Positions 8,260-17,987 of a DNA stretch of 48,166 nt are shown piece after piece. The notes beneath the pieces were generated by a model. It was not told the origin of the DNA. It saw only the letters and a list, made by a program, of their open reading frames with translations, and made no database searches. The position numbers were made by a program, and so were the translations under genes. Location of the stretch: positions 1 through 48,166 of the forward strand of contig JADGRF010000168.1 of NCBI GenBank assembly GCA_017881055.1. The letters run 5' to 3'. Each line of letters opens with the position of its first letter. The stretch's first letter is position 1. This stretch comes from Sandaracinaceae bacterium (lineage in GTDB: Bacteria; Myxococcota_A; Polyangia; Polyangiales; JAFGIB01).

Positions 8260-8499
8260 AGCCCAGGGTTGCGGCGTATGGTCGCAGGCGACCCGGACAT
8301 CGCGCTCGGAGCCACGTTGCCAGCTGACACCGCGCTGACGGCGTCCGAGCTTCGTAGCTTGCTCGACGACTTCGTGTGCGGCGCACCGAACAACGGACTC
8401 ACTCGCGTGACGCGATCAGCGCGCCGGGCTCGCCGAGTCCCAAGGTTCATCGGTTCGAAGCCCGGTTCGCGCGCGGCTTGACTCTCCGAATGGGCCAAG

Positions 8500-8527
8500 G
8501 TATCCGTACATCTCAATATACGGATAC
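8500..8527. promoter_or_regulatory. 9-bp perfect inverted repeat abutting the regulator start codon
   Basis: GTATCCGTA (8500-8508) and TACGGATAC (8519-8527) are perfect reverse complements separated by 10 nt, so half-sites are 19 bp (about two helical turns) apart. The right arm ends immediately before ATG 8528. This is the geometry of a dimeric winged-helix operator and suggests autorepression of the following ArsR-type gene and metH. An AT-rich CAATATA in the spacer could be part of the -10 element of a nearly leaderless transcript. Confidence 0.7.
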
Positions 8528-9454
8528 ATGAACCTCTCCCACTACGTCGAGACGCTGAGCCTCTTGGGCGACGAGAGTCGCCTGCGGCTGTGCGCCTTGC
8601 TCGCGGAGCGCGAGCTGTGCGTCACGGATCTGGTGCGCGTGACGGGCATCGCGCAGTCGCGCGTGTCGACGCACTTGGGGCGACTGCGCGAGGCGGGCCT
8701 GGTCTGCGATCGCAAGCAGGGCACGCAGTCGTTCTACGGCCTCGCGCTCGACGGCATTCCAAGCACCGTGAAGGGTGTGCTCGACGAAGCCGCACGGTCG
8801 GGCGATCCCATGCTGGTCGGCGACAAGAAGCGCCTGGCCGAGCTCGATGCCGAGCGACGCGGTGGCCTGCCGGAGTCGATGTCCGATCAAATGGAGCGGG
8901 ACTACTCGCCGGGACGCACCTGGCAATCGCTCGCGCTCGGGACTGCCGCGCTGCTCCAGCTCGGCGATCTGCTCGACGTCGGCTCGGGCGACGGCGCCGC
9001 GGCGAGCGCACTCGCGCCGTATTGCCGTTCACTCACCTGCATCGACACGAGCGCGCGCTTGATCGAGACCGCGCGCGACCGCCTGGCCAAGCATGCGCAC
9101 GTTCGCGCGCAGGTGGCCGACGCCCACGAGCTACCCTTCCCCGCGGCGTCGTTCGACGCGGTGTTGGTCTTCCACACGCTCACGTATGCGGAGCGCCCAG
9201 CTGGGGTGCTCAAAGAGTGCGCCCGTGTGCTACGTCGGCGCGGGCGAATCGTCGTCCTGTGTCTCGATCGCCACGAGCAGCACGAAGTCATGGCACGCTA
9301 CGGCGAGCGACACGCCGGCTTTTCTCCGCGTAAAGTGCGCGCGTTACTCCGTGGTGCAGGTCTCGAGGTCGTGAGCTCCGAGGTCGCCTGCCGTGAAGCC
9401 AAGAAGCCACACCTGCAGGTGGTCCTGGCGATTGCCGAAAAAACCGAGTCCTGA
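8528..9454 (+). CDS. ArsR-family regulator fused to SAM-dependent methyltransferase domain (SahR-like)
   Basis: 308 aa. Seen: an N-terminal ArsR winged helix (about 5-75; [20 protein letters not shown] is the recognition region), a linker with YSPGRTW (126-132) typical of this fusion family, and a class I methyltransferase domain with the SAM/SAH motif [10 protein letters not shown] (147-156) and an acidic loop near CIDTS (171-175). Family knowledge: ArsR-methyltransferase fusions such as SahR sense S-adenosylhomocysteine and control methionine-cycle genes. The stop at 9452-9454 is 2 nt from the metH start, so the two are surely co-transcribed. The inverted repeat at 8500-8527 is the likely operator. 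No metal-sensing Cys motif is evident, which fits a SAM/SAH ligand. Ligand identity is inference. Confidence 0.88.
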   Translation: MNLSHYVETLSLLGDESRLRLCALLAERELCVTDLVRVTGIAQSRVSTHLGRLREAGLVCDRKQGTQSFYGLALDGIPSTVKGVLDEAARSGDPMLVGDKKRLAELDAERRGGLPESMSDQMERDYSPGRTWQSLALGTAALLQLGDLLDVGSGDGAAASALAPYCRSLTCIDTSARLIETARDRLAKHAHVRAQVADAHELPFPAASFDAVLVFHTLTYAERPAGVLKECARVLRRRGRIVVLCLDRHEQHEVMARYGERHAGFSPRKVRALLRGAGLEVVSSEVACREAKKPHLQVVLAIAEKTES

Positions 9455-9456
9455 AC

Positions 9457-12400
9457 ATGTCCGAACAGCACCCACTCCAGAAGCTACTCACCGAGCGCAT
9501 CGCCATCATCGACGGCGCGATGGGCACGACCATCCGTACCTACGGCATGCAGGAAGCCGACATCCGCGGCCAGCGCTTCAAGGAGTCGAAGAAGGATCTG
9601 CTGAACAACGGCGATCTGTTCTCGCTCACGCAGCCCGACATGATCTGCGACATCCACCGGCGCTTTCTGGAAGCCGGCGCCGACATCATCGAGACCAACA
9701 CGTTCGGCGCGACCAGCATCACGCAGAGCGAGTTCTTCGTGGAGGACCCGCGCGAGCACGGTAGGCGTAAGGACCCCGAGTTCTATCAGAAGGTGATCGA
9801 GGACAAGTTTCTGTGCGACCTGGCGTGGGAGATCAACGAGCAGAGCGCGCGCCAGTGCCGAATTTGGGCCGATCGCATCGCCAACAAAGACGGCAAGCGT
9901 CGCTTCGTGGCCGGCGCGATCGGTCCGCTGACGGTCTCGCTGTCGAACTCGCCGGACGCGGACGATGCCGGCTTTCGCGTGTGCACGTTCGATCAGGTCA
10001 AGACGGCGTACATGCAGGAAGTGCGTGCGTTGATCGCGGGTGGCTCGGACGTGCTCTTGGTCGAGACGATCTTCGACTCGCTGAATGCGAAGGCGGCGCT
10101 GGTGGCGATCCGCGAGGTGTTCGATCAAGACAAGAAAGAGCTGCCGATCATGATCTCGGCGGCGGTCGGTCGCGGTGGCGAGACGATGATCTCGGCGCAG
10201 ACCATCGAGGCGTACTGGAACGCGATGAAGCACGTGAAGCCGCTGTCGATCGGCCTCAACTGCTCACTGGGCCCCGACCTGATGTATCCGTTTCTGTCGG
10301 AGCTCTCGGAGAAGGCTGGCACCGCGATCTCGGCGTACCCGAACGCGGGGCTCCCGAACCCGCTGTCGCCGACCGGCTTCGATCTGGAACCCGCTGACAT
10401 GGCGCGCTTCCTGGGTGAGTTCGCGAAGGGCGGCATGATCAACATCGCGGGCGGCTGCTGCGGCAACACGCCCGAGCACATCGCAGCGATCGCCAAGGCG
10501 CTCGAGCATGCGGCGCCGCGCCAGCTGGGCGCGACGAGCGAGCCGACGGCCGCGGAGAAGACCAGCATCAGCGTGCCGGCGAAGCTGGATGTGAGGGAGG
10601 GCCAGGGGCCCGGAACGAGCACACAAGAGCGGCCGCTGCGCTTGTCGGGCTCGCAGCCGTTCACGCAGCAGCTCGGCGTGTACATGATGATCGGTGAGCG
10701 CACGAACGTGGCGGGCTCGCCGAAGTTCGCGAAGCTGATCAAAGAGGGCAAGTACGAAGAGGCCGTGAGCGTCGCGCGCCAGCAGGTGGAAAGCGGCGCC
10801 AACGTGATCGACATCTGCATGGACGAAGGCATGATCGACGGCGTCAGCGCGATGACGCGCTTTCTGCTCTTGCTCGCGAGCGAGCCCGAGGTCGCCAAGG
10901 TCCCGTTCATGGTCGACTCCTCCAAGTGGGAGGTGATCGAAGCCGGGCTCAAGTGCCTGCAGGGCAAGGGCATCGTGAACTCGATCTCGCTCAAGGAAGG
11001 CGAGGACAAGTTTCGGCAGTGCGCCCGCAGCGTGCTGAAGTACGGCGCAGCGGTGGTCGTGATGGCGTTCGACGAGCAAGGTCAAGCGGCCACGTACGAA
11101 GACAAGATCCGGATCTGCCAGCGCGCGTATCGCATCTTGGTCGACGAGATCGGGCTCGCGCCGGAAGACATCATCTTCGATCCGAACATTCTCACCGTCG
11201 GGACGGGCATGGAGGAGCATAACAACTACGCGCTCGATTTCATCAACGCCACGCGCTGGATCAAGCAGAACCTGCCACACGCCAAGGTGAGCGGCGGCGT
11301 GTCGAACATCTCGTTCAGCTTCCGCGGCAACAACAAGGTACGCGAAGCGATGCACTCGGCCTTTCTGTATCACGCGATCGCGGCCGGCATGGACATGGGC
11401 ATCGTGAACGCGGGCATGCTCGAGGTGTACGAGGAGATCGAGCCCGAGCTGAAGACGTTGGTCGAGGACGTGCTGCTCAACCGCCGTCCCGATGCGACCG
11501 AGCGACTGGTCGACCTCGGCGAGAAGCTGAAGAGCGAGAGCGCGGGCACGACCGCGACCGAGAAGAAGACCGAAGAGTGGCGCGGCGGTACCGTCGAAGA
11601 GCGCTTGTCGCACGCGCTCGTGAAGGGCATCGACACGTACATCGATGCCGACACCGAGGAAGCGCGCGCGAAGCTGGGGCGACCGCTGCTCGTGATCGAA
11701 GGGCCGCTCATGGACGGCATGAGCGTGGTCGGTGACCTGTTCGGCGCCGGCAAGATGTTCCTGCCACAGGTCGTGAAGTCGGCGCGCGTGATGAAGAAGG
11801 CCGTGGCGTACCTGTTTCCGTTCATGGAAGCGGAAAAGGCGCAGATGGCCGCGGCTGGGCAAGTCGTGAAGACGCAGGGCAAGATCGTGCTCGCCACCGT
11901 GAAGGGCGATGTGCACGACATCGGCAAGAACATCGTGGGCGTCGTGCTCGCGTGCAACAACTACGAAGTCTTCGACATGGGCGTGATGGTGCCGTGCGAG
12001 AAGATCCTCGAGCGCGCCAAGGCCGAGAAGGCCGACATGATCGGCCTCAGCGGCTTGATCACACCGTCGCTCGACGAGATGGTGCACGTGGCGCGCGAGA
12101 TGGAGCGTCAGGGCTGGAAGGTGCCGCTGTTGATCGGCGGTGCAACCACCAGCCGCGCACACACGGCGGTGAAGATTGCGCCGCACTACAGCGAGCCGGT
12201 CGTGCACGTGCTCGATGCCAGTCGCGCCGTGGGCGTGACCACCAGCTTGCTCAGCGAAGAAGGCAAAGCGCCGTTCGTGGCGCAGCATCGCGCAGACTAC
12301 GAGAAGCTTCGTAAGCTGCACGCGGCGCCGGCACAGAAGCTGGTCTCGCTCCAGGTAGCGCGCAGCCAGCGCACGCCGATCGTGTGGCGCGCAGAGGACT

Positions 12401-13317
12401 TGCCCACGCCCGAGCACACGGGTGTGCGCGTGCTAGCGGACTTCCCGCTCGCGACCCTGCGCGAATACATCGACTGGACGCCGTTCTTCCACACCTGGGA
12501 GCTCAAGGGTGTGTATCCGCGCATCTTCGATCACGAGAAATACGGCGAGCAGGCGCGCCTCTTGTTCCAAGAGGGCAGTGCGCTGCTCGATACCATCATC
12601 GAACAGAAGCTGATCCAGGCGCGCGGCGTGTACGGGTTCTTTCCCGCGAACGCCGTGGGCGACGACGTCGAGCTGTACACCGACGAAAAGCGCACCAAGG
12701 TGCTCACGCAGCTTCACTTCCTGCGCCAGCAGAAGCCGGACGAGAACGGCCTGTGCAAGTCGCTCGCGGACTTCATCGCACCGAACGAGACCGGACTTGC
12801 CGACCACATCGGTGCGTTCGCCGTCACGGCCGGCATTGGGCTCAAGGAGCTCTGCGAGAGCTACAAGGCCAAGCACGACGACTACAACGCCATCATGGCG
12901 GAAGCGCTCGCCGATCGGCTCGCCGAAGCGTTCGCCGAATACCTACACAAGCGCGCACGCATCGAGTGGGGCTACGGAGCGCGCGAGCAGCTGAGCAACA
13001 GCGAGCTGCTCGAGGAGAAGTACCGCGGCATTCGCCCTGCGGCGGGCTACCCGGCGTGCCCCGACCACACCGAGAAGGGCACGCTCTGGAAGCTGCTCGA
13101 CGTCGAGAAGAACACGGGCATGTTCATCACGGAGTCGTTTGCGATGTGGCCGGGCGCGAGCGTGAGCGGCCTGTACTTCGCGCACCCGGCGTCGCGCTAC
13201 TTCGGTCTGGGCAAGATCGACCGCGATCAGGTGGCCGACTACCAGACGCGCAAGGGCATGACCCAGGCCGAGATCGAGCGCTGGCTCGCACCGAACCTGA
13301 ACTACGACCCCGCGTGA
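9457..13317 (+). CDS. metH: Cobalamin-dependent methionine synthase MetH (1286 aa)
   Basis: Transfers the methyl group of 5-methyltetrahydrofolate to homocysteine through methylcobalamin; cytoplasmic. Seen, in order: the homocysteine/zinc barrel ([10 protein letters not shown] near residue 17; zinc ligands in LNCSLGP and [11 protein letters not shown]), the pterin-binding barrel ([15 protein letters not shown]), the cobalamin cap, the B12 domain with DVHDIGKN at 818-825 (His820 is the cobalt ligand) followed by [13 protein letters not shown], and the C-terminal SAM reactivation domain ending near [10 protein letters not shown]. Slightly longer than the Escherichia coli enzyme, with a variable linker near residues 360-400. 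It lies 2 nt after the SahR-like regulator, so it is likely repressed or induced by methionine-cycle metabolites. metF is not in the window. Confidence 0.98.
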   Translation: MSEQHPLQKLLTERIAIIDGAMGTTIRTYGMQEADIRGQRFKESKKDLLNNGDLFSLTQPDMICDIHRRFLEAGADIIETNTFGATSITQSEFFVEDPREHGRRKDPEFYQKVIEDKFLCDLAWEINEQSARQCRIWADRIANKDGKRRFVAGAIGPLTVSLSNSPDADDAGFRVCTFDQVKTAYMQEVRALIAGGSDVLLVETIFDSLNAKAALVAIREVFDQDKKELPIMISAAVGRGGETMISAQTIEAYWNAMKHVKPLSIGLNCSLGPDLMYPFLSELSEKAGTAISAYPNAGLPNPLSPTGFDLEPADMARFLGEFAKGGMINIAGGCCGNTPEHIAAIAKALEHAAPRQLGATSEPTAAEKTSISVPAKLDVREGQGPGTSTQERPLRLSGSQPFTQQLGVYMMIGERTNVAGSPKFAKLIKEGKYEEAVSVARQQVESGANVIDICMDEGMIDGVSAMTRFLLLLASEPEVAKVPFMVDSSKWEVIEAGLKCLQGKGIVNSISLKEGEDKFRQCARSVLKYGAAVVVMAFDEQGQAATYEDKIRICQRAYRILVDEIGLAPEDIIFDPNILTVGTGMEEHNNYALDFINATRWIKQNLPHAKVSGGVSNISFSFRGNNKVREAMHSAFLYHAIAAGMDMGIVNAGMLEVYEEIEPELKTLVEDVLLNRRPDATERLVDLGEKLKSESAGTTATEKKTEEWRGGTVEERLSHALVKGIDTYIDADTEEARAKLGRPLLVIEGPLMDGMSVVGDLFGAGKMFLPQVVKSARVMKKAVAYLFPFMEAEKAQMAAAGQVVKTQGKIVLATVKGDVHDIGKNIVGVVLACNNYEVFDMGVMVPCEKILERAKAEKADMIGLSGLITPSLDEMVHVAREMERQGWKVPLLIGGATTSRAHTAVKIAPHYSEPVVHVLDASRAVGVTTSLLSEEGKAPFVAQHRADYEKLRKLHAAPAQKLVSLQVARSQRTPIVWRAEDLPTPEHTGVRVLADFPLATLREYIDWTPFFHTWELKGVYPRIFDHEKYGEQARLLFQEGSALLDTIIEQKLIQARGVYGFFPANAVGDDVELYTDEKRTKVLTQLHFLRQQKPDENGLCKSLADFIAPNETGLADHIGAFAVTAGIGLKELCESYKAKHDDYNAIMAEALADRLAEAFAEYLHKRARIEWGYGAREQLSNSELLEEKYRGIRPAAGYPACPDHTEKGTLWKLLDVEKNTGMFITESFAMWPGASVSGLYFAHPASRYFGLGKIDRDQVADYQTRKGMTQAEIERWLAPNLNYDPA

Positions 13318-13404
13318 TCGCGGCTCCGACTGGCTCAGCCTACAACGCTCCCTGATCGGTCACCTGACAACTGTGTCATGCTGTGCCACGGGTTCGGGTG
13401 TGGG

Positions 13405-13429
13405 CCGCAGCCGTCAGCTGCGGTTTATT
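13405..13429 (+). terminator. Putative intrinsic terminator downstream of metH
   Basis: CCGCAGC (13405-13411), loop CGTCA and GCTGCGG (13417-13423) form a perfect 7-bp GC-rich stem, followed directly by TTTATT. It lies 88 nt after the metH stop and before the start of the next gene. Stem, short loop and T-rich tail fit rho-independent termination. Confidence 0.6.
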
Positions 13430-13524
13430 CACGAAAAAGCGGCGCGCAGCGGTTACGTGGCGTGAGCTTGCGGTGTAGGTGCCGCTTGTCAGCCACTGGA
13501 ACGCTTCGTGCAAAGGGGCAGTGC

Positions 13525-15291
13525 ATGAGAAGAACTACGACTTCGGGTTGGTGCGCGTGGTGCGCGGTGCTGCTGGTCGGAGCCACGGGCTGCGGCGGGA
13601 CGGCGAGCGATGCGGCGGGGCACGCTGGCGGCGAAGGTCCCTTCGGCCCCGCCTCCGATGCGGGCGTAGCCTTCAACGGTGGATCCGGTGCCGGCGGCAA
13701 CCTCGGCTCCGGCGGCAGCGCTGCCCCGGATGTCGCCTCGCTACCTCCGGAGACCGAGCAAACGGTCGACCTGCAGCTGCCGCAAGCCTCCGAGAACTTC
13801 GTCTACGCCACGAACCCGAGCGCCGGCACGGTCTCGGTGATCGACGCCAAGACGCTACAGATTCAACCGGTCGAGACCGGCGATCAGCCCACGTACCTGC
13901 GCACGCTGGCCGGAACCGACAACGCGATCGTGCTCAACATCGGCTCCGACACGGCGACCGTGATTCGCAGCAGCACGACCAGCGCGTCGAAGGCGGCGGA
14001 TCTGCCGGTGGTGAGCGGTGCGAATGCGATTGGCGTTGCACCTGACGGCAAGCATGCCGTCGTGTACCGAAACTCCACGTACGCGAGCGCGGGCAACCGC
14101 TCGGGCTCGTTTCAAGACGTCAGCGTGCTGACGCTGTCGGCCGACGGCAAGACCGATGCCTCGGTGAGCATGACGGTCGGCTTTCTCCCGCGCGACGTGT
14201 TCTTCGCGGCCAACGGCAAGCGCGCGTTCGTCGTGACCCGAGACGGCGTGTCGGTGCTCGACTTCGCGCAGATCGAGAAGTCGCAGTCCGGAATCGCGCG
14301 CCTGGTCGCATTCGGCGGAGGCGTCGATCAGAAGACGCTCGACGTCGCCGTCACGCCGGATGGCCTGTACGCGCTGGCGCGCGAAGAGGGCAAGAGCGTG
14401 TTGCGCCTGGTCGACCTCACGACCGGCAACGTGAAGACGCTCGACGTCGCGAAGGTGTACGCCGCGGTGCCGGTTCCAGCAGACGACAGCGACGCGGGCA
14501 CCCCAGCCGTGCTGCCCGTCGAGATCACGGATCTCGACATGCTGCCGGATGGCTCGGCTGCGCTCGCCGTGTTGCGCAACCAGAACGCGCTGATCACGCT
14601 GCCTTTGCCGGGTGCGTTCAGCGACGCGAGCACGGCCAAGATGCGCCTGGTGCCCGGCGAGATCGTCGGCTCCGTGACGGTCGGGCCGGATGCGAACACG
14701 GCCCTGCTCTACACCACGGCCGCCAACATCGAGCGCATCACGATCGTCGATCTGTCGTCGAGCGCGGCGCCGCGCACGGTCGCGTTGCAGAAGGCGGTGC
14801 AGGCGGTGGCGTTCACGCCAAGCCCCGACGGCAAGGGCAACGTCGCGTTGATCACGCACACGAAGCTGCCGGGCGATCCCAACCAGGCGGGCCTCAGCGT
14901 GGACGACCAAAACGATCGCTCGTTCGGCTACAGCATGCTGCGTCTACCGGAAGGTGACGTGAAGCTGCAGATCACGAAGACGGCGCTGGGTCCCGTGGCT
15001 ATGGTGCCCGCCACGCCGAAGGTCGCGAACAGCTCCTTCCTATTCATTCTGTTCCGCGACGACGCGCTCGGTGTGAAAGAGGTGTATCGCGTCTCGCTCA
15101 CGAGCTTCATCGCGGATCCGATCATTCAACTCGAGAGCCCGCCGATCTCGATCGGCATTGCGCCCTCGTCGAAGAAAGTATTCGTGAACCAAGACCATCC
15201 CGACGGACGCATGACGTTCATCAGCTGGCAGAACCCCGACCTGAAGAACACCGTAACGGGCTTCGAGCTCAACAGCAGGATCAGGGACTGA
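13525..15291 (+). CDS. Beta-propeller lipoprotein (588 aa)
   Basis: Seen: an N-terminal signal with candidate lipidation Cys23 (GATGCGG), a Gly/Ser-rich linker (about 40-75), then repeated beta-propeller units such as NFVYATNPSAGTVSVIDA, RAFVVTRDGVSVLDF and LDVAVTPDGLYALAREE, typical of YVTN/Lactonase-like surface propellers. Expected at the cell surface or in the periplasm; function unknown. ATG 13525 has AAAGGGG at 13512-13518, so I reject the open frame back to 13378. It is the first gene of a three-gene operon with another propeller lipoprotein (3-nt gap) and an outer-membrane barrel, suggesting one envelope complex. Confidence 0.85.
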   Translation: MRRTTTSGWCAWCAVLLVGATGCGGTASDAAGHAGGEGPFGPASDAGVAFNGGSGAGGNLGSGGSAAPDVASLPPETEQTVDLQLPQASENFVYATNPSAGTVSVIDAKTLQIQPVETGDQPTYLRTLAGTDNAIVLNIGSDTATVIRSSTTSASKAADLPVVSGANAIGVAPDGKHAVVYRNSTYASAGNRSGSFQDVSVLTLSADGKTDASVSMTVGFLPRDVFFAANGKRAFVVTRDGVSVLDFAQIEKSQSGIARLVAFGGGVDQKTLDVAVTPDGLYALAREEGKSVLRLVDLTTGNVKTLDVAKVYAAVPVPADDSDAGTPAVLPVEITDLDMLPDGSAALAVLRNQNALITLPLPGAFSDASTAKMRLVPGEIVGSVTVGPDANTALLYTTAANIERITIVDLSSSAAPRTVALQKAVQAVAFTPSPDGKGNVALITHTKLPGDPNQAGLSVDDQNDRSFGYSMLRLPEGDVKLQITKTALGPVAMVPATPKVANSSFLFILFRDDALGVKEVYRVSLTSFIADPIIQLESPPISIGIAPSSKKVFVNQDHPDGRMTFISWQNPDLKNTVTGFELNSRIRD

Positions 15292-15294
15292 GCC

Positions 15295-16923
15295 ATGCAC
15301 AATCTCTTGCTTTCGAAGTCTCGCGCCTCGCTGTTCATGCTGCTGCTCCCGCTACAAGCTCTCGCCATCGGCTGTGGCAATCAAGCACCCGGCTTCAGAG
15401 AGCCGGTCGACCTGCTGGACTCACCCGTGGTGCTGAAGGACACGCTCGTGTTCGTCGACGCGCACGGCAACCGCGCATTTCTGTTCAACGCTGCGGCGGA
15501 AAAACCGGCGCCCGATGCGAAGCAGATCGCGCTGCCGTTCGGACCGCTCTCCGCGGAGCGGCGCAACAACAAAGACCCCAGCGACACCACCGAGGAAGCA
15601 CTCGTGCTGTGCGAAGGTCGGCGTAGCAGCACCACGGCGGCGGCAGAGCACGCAGCGCTCGCGGCGGTGACTCGCGCGGGCGTAGTTCGCAGCTACGACC
15701 TAGGCACTACGCCGTTCGACACGCTCGTGCAGTCGGACGACGGTCGCTACGCCGTGTTATTCCGCAGCGGCAAGGACGAGAGCCGTCTGCTCAACAACGC
15801 GAACGCGCTGGTGGTCATCGACCTCGACGAGAAGCCGACCAGCAAGGCGGCCGTCACGCCCAAGACGCCGCCCAGCTTCGGGCACAGGCCGACCAAGGCC
15901 GTGTTCTCGCCGATGATGACCATCGCCGAAGAGAAAGATCGACGCCTGCTCGTGGTGCTGTCTGCGGCGGAGGTCACGCTGATCGATCTGAACCACCTCG
16001 ACCATCGCGAGACCGTGGTGCAGCTCGGCGGCCCGGACAGCCCGACCGTAGACCCGGAGCAAGTGCTGTTCGATGCAGCGCACGCCACGCTGTACGTGCG
16101 CGGCGCGAGCTCGAACGACATCTTCGCGTTCACCCTCGAGGCCCACACGAACCCTGACGGGAACGACTTCCGCCCGTCGATCAACCAGCTCGGCGGCGGC
16201 AGCATGCCGCGCGACATGGCGCTGTTCAACGACCCCGCCAACCCGACGAGCCCTCGCCTTTTGGTGGCCGCACAAGGCAGCCAGCAAGCGATCGTGGTCG
16301 ATCCGAGCTCGAGCAAGGCCACGCCGATCACCTTGCCGTTCTTTCCGAGCCATGTGCTCTTGTTCGATGCGACCTCGCCTCACGACAAGAGTCAGGCTCC
16401 TGCGACCACCCGTGCGCTCATCTACGGCGACAACGTGGCTGCGGTCGCGTTCCTCGACTTGGCAGATATCGAGAACCGCAAGGGCCGAAACCTGGAGGAG
16501 CTCAAGGCGGGCGGCACGATCTCGTCTCTCATCCCGCTGCTCGACGAGAACCGCGTCGTGTTGATGCAGGGCACCGGCGTGAGCCTGCTCGATCTCGCGC
16601 AGCGCACCGTGGCGCCGGTCACCGCCAGCACGGCGCTGTCCAACGCTCTGTTTGATGGGAAGAACAAGCGCTTGTGGGTTGGGCCGAGCGATCAAGCGCG
16701 CATCGGCACGCTCGATCTCACGAGCGGCGCAACCGACGAAGTGTTGCTCGACTCGAACATCACCCAGCTCGTACCGATGTTCGACATCGGCAAGCTGGCC
16801 GCCATCCACACGAGCGCGATCGGCTATCTGACGCTGGTCGACGCAAAGCAACCTTCTCGCGACAAGGCGGCCTCCGTGCGCGGCTTTTTGATCGCACATG
16901 TGCTCGACCGAGGTGAACCATGA
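15295..16923 (+). CDS. Second beta-propeller-type lipoprotein (542 aa)
   Basis: Seen: a signal peptide with lipobox ALAIGC (Cys27), then beta-rich repeats with propeller-like strand patterns (VFVDAHGNRAFLFN, YAVLFRSG...ALVVIDLDE, TLYVRGASSNDIFAF, LLVAAQGSQQAIVVDPSS, VLMQGTGVSLLDL). No catalytic motif recognised. It starts 3 nt after the preceding propeller gene, and its stop overlaps the next start (ATGA at 16920-16923), so all three genes are translationally coupled. Probably an envelope lipoprotein working with its neighbours; ligand and role unknown. Confidence 0.83.
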   Translation: MHNLLLSKSRASLFMLLLPLQALAIGCGNQAPGFREPVDLLDSPVVLKDTLVFVDAHGNRAFLFNAAAEKPAPDAKQIALPFGPLSAERRNNKDPSDTTEEALVLCEGRRSSTTAAAEHAALAAVTRAGVVRSYDLGTTPFDTLVQSDDGRYAVLFRSGKDESRLLNNANALVVIDLDEKPTSKAAVTPKTPPSFGHRPTKAVFSPMMTIAEEKDRRLLVVLSAAEVTLIDLNHLDHRETVVQLGGPDSPTVDPEQVLFDAAHATLYVRGASSNDIFAFTLEAHTNPDGNDFRPSINQLGGGSMPRDMALFNDPANPTSPRLLVAAQGSQQAIVVDPSSSKATPITLPFFPSHVLLFDATSPHDKSQAPATTRALIYGDNVAAVAFLDLADIENRKGRNLEELKAGGTISSLIPLLDENRVVLMQGTGVSLLDLAQRTVAPVTASTALSNALFDGKNKRLWVGPSDQARIGTLDLTSGATDEVLLDSNITQLVPMFDIGKLAAIHTSAIGYLTLVDAKQPSRDKAASVRGFLIAHVLDRGEP

Positions 16924-17987
16924 GCTTTCTGAACTCTCGCAGTGTGGCTGCCGCGCTGCTGCTTGCTTCGCTGTTCTCCGACGGTGTGGAGGCGCAGACT
17001 ACGGGCGCTGCGGCCGGGACCGCGACGCCGCCGACCGCGGCCACGACGTCTGCAGCTGGTGCAACTGCGCCAGCTGCACCGCCTGCAGCAGCGCCTGTGG
17101 CAGCTGGCACGCCGCCGGCTACGCCTGCGGTGGCCGCTCCGCCGGCCGCGCAGACTGCGCAGGCCGCGCCAGCGTCTGCTGCAACCCCGCAGCCCGCGGA
17201 GGTTGTCCCGGCAGCGCCGCAGTCCACGCCACCCTTGGCTGTGCCGACCCCGCACCCGACGTGGACCAGCGCCGACGTCGCGCGCGTTCGCGCCATGCTC
17301 AGGACCCATCGCGCAGTCGGTGCGGCGGACGGCGCGACGCAGGCACCGAGTCCGGTCGTGCATGGCGACGCGGGCGCTCCGTTCGCGGTCGGCTTCAGCG
17401 TCGACGCCGTGTTCTATCACGACAAGGGCTACGACCTTTTCGCCAACGACGACGTCACGCCGCGCTTCGGTCTCTGGGCGGGCTACGACGTCTTGAAGCT
17501 GACGGACCACCTATTCATGGCCGCGGAGCTCGGCTGGGGCGTCGAGCATGAGAAGCAGGACGGCGTGCTCGGCGCGCTGCACACCGACCTCGTGTCGCAC
17601 ACGTTCGACGCGGCGGCCAGCCTGCGCTACGTGCTGTTCCCGTGGCTGCAGCCGCAAGCACGACTCAGCGCCGGAGCGACGTGGCTCACTGCCGAGCTCC
17701 AGAGCGACGGCGAAGCGACCAACCGCGACCACGCGGTGTCCCCGATCGTCACGTTGGGCGGCGGCTTTCTGCTGCGAACACCGCCGCGTCTGTTCGAGAC
17801 CAACGACGGCAGGCTCGCCTCGGCGAGCGTGGGCGTGCAGGTCGAAGGCGGCTACGCGCTGCGCGGCAGCGCGAGCTTCGCGCTGGGCGATGGCCATGGC
17901 GCACAGATTCCGTTGCGGCAAGCCGAGCTCGGTGAGCTCACGCTCAGCGGACCGTACGTGCGGACGTCGCTCGTCACTCGCTTTTGA
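16920..17987 (+). CDS. Outer-membrane beta-barrel protein with Ala/Pro-rich N-terminal linker
   Basis: 355 aa. Seen: a cleavable signal (1-25, VEAQ), an Ala/Pro/Thr-rich low-complexity linker (about 26-115), then amphipathic strands from about 135 to the end (FAVGFSVDAVFYHDKGYDLF, ASLRYVLFPWLQPQARLSAG) finishing ...VRTSLVTRF. A terminal Phe is the classical outer-membrane protein assembly signal. With the two upstream propeller lipoproteins it probably forms a surface module. The Pro/Ala linker may cross the peptidoglycan or extend through the periplasm. Its last 14 bp overlap the convergent gene on the other strand. Confidence 0.8.
   Translation: MSFLNSRSVAAALLLASLFSDGVEAQTTGAAAGTATPPTAATTSAAGATAPAAPPAAAPVAAGTPPATPAVAAPPAAQTAQAAPASAATPQPAEVVPAAPQSTPPLAVPTPHPTWTSADVARVRAMLRTHRAVGAADGATQAPSPVVHGDAGAPFAVGFSVDAVFYHDKGYDLFANDDVTPRFGLWAGYDVLKLTDHLFMAAELGWGVEHEKQDGVLGALHTDLVSHTFDAAASLRYVLFPWLQPQARLSAGATWLTAELQSDGEATNRDHAVSPIVTLGGGFLLRTPPRLFETNDGRLASASVGVQVEGGYALRGSASFALGDGHGAQIPLRQAELGELTLSGPYVRTSLVTRF

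Noticed and set aside
8269..8481. 70-aa plus-strand ORF between the YtkA-like gene and the regulator
   Set aside because: No ribosome site, weak codon bias in its second half and no recognisable pattern; it covers the tRNA-like fold and lies just upstream of the operator region.
10264..12417. 717-codon minus-strand open frame inside metH
   Set aside because: Entirely antisense to conserved MetH domains; composition typical of a shadow frame.
13855..14910. 351-codon minus-strand open frame inside the first propeller gene
   Set aside because: Shadow frame; the plus-strand product has a signal peptide, ribosome site and repeats.
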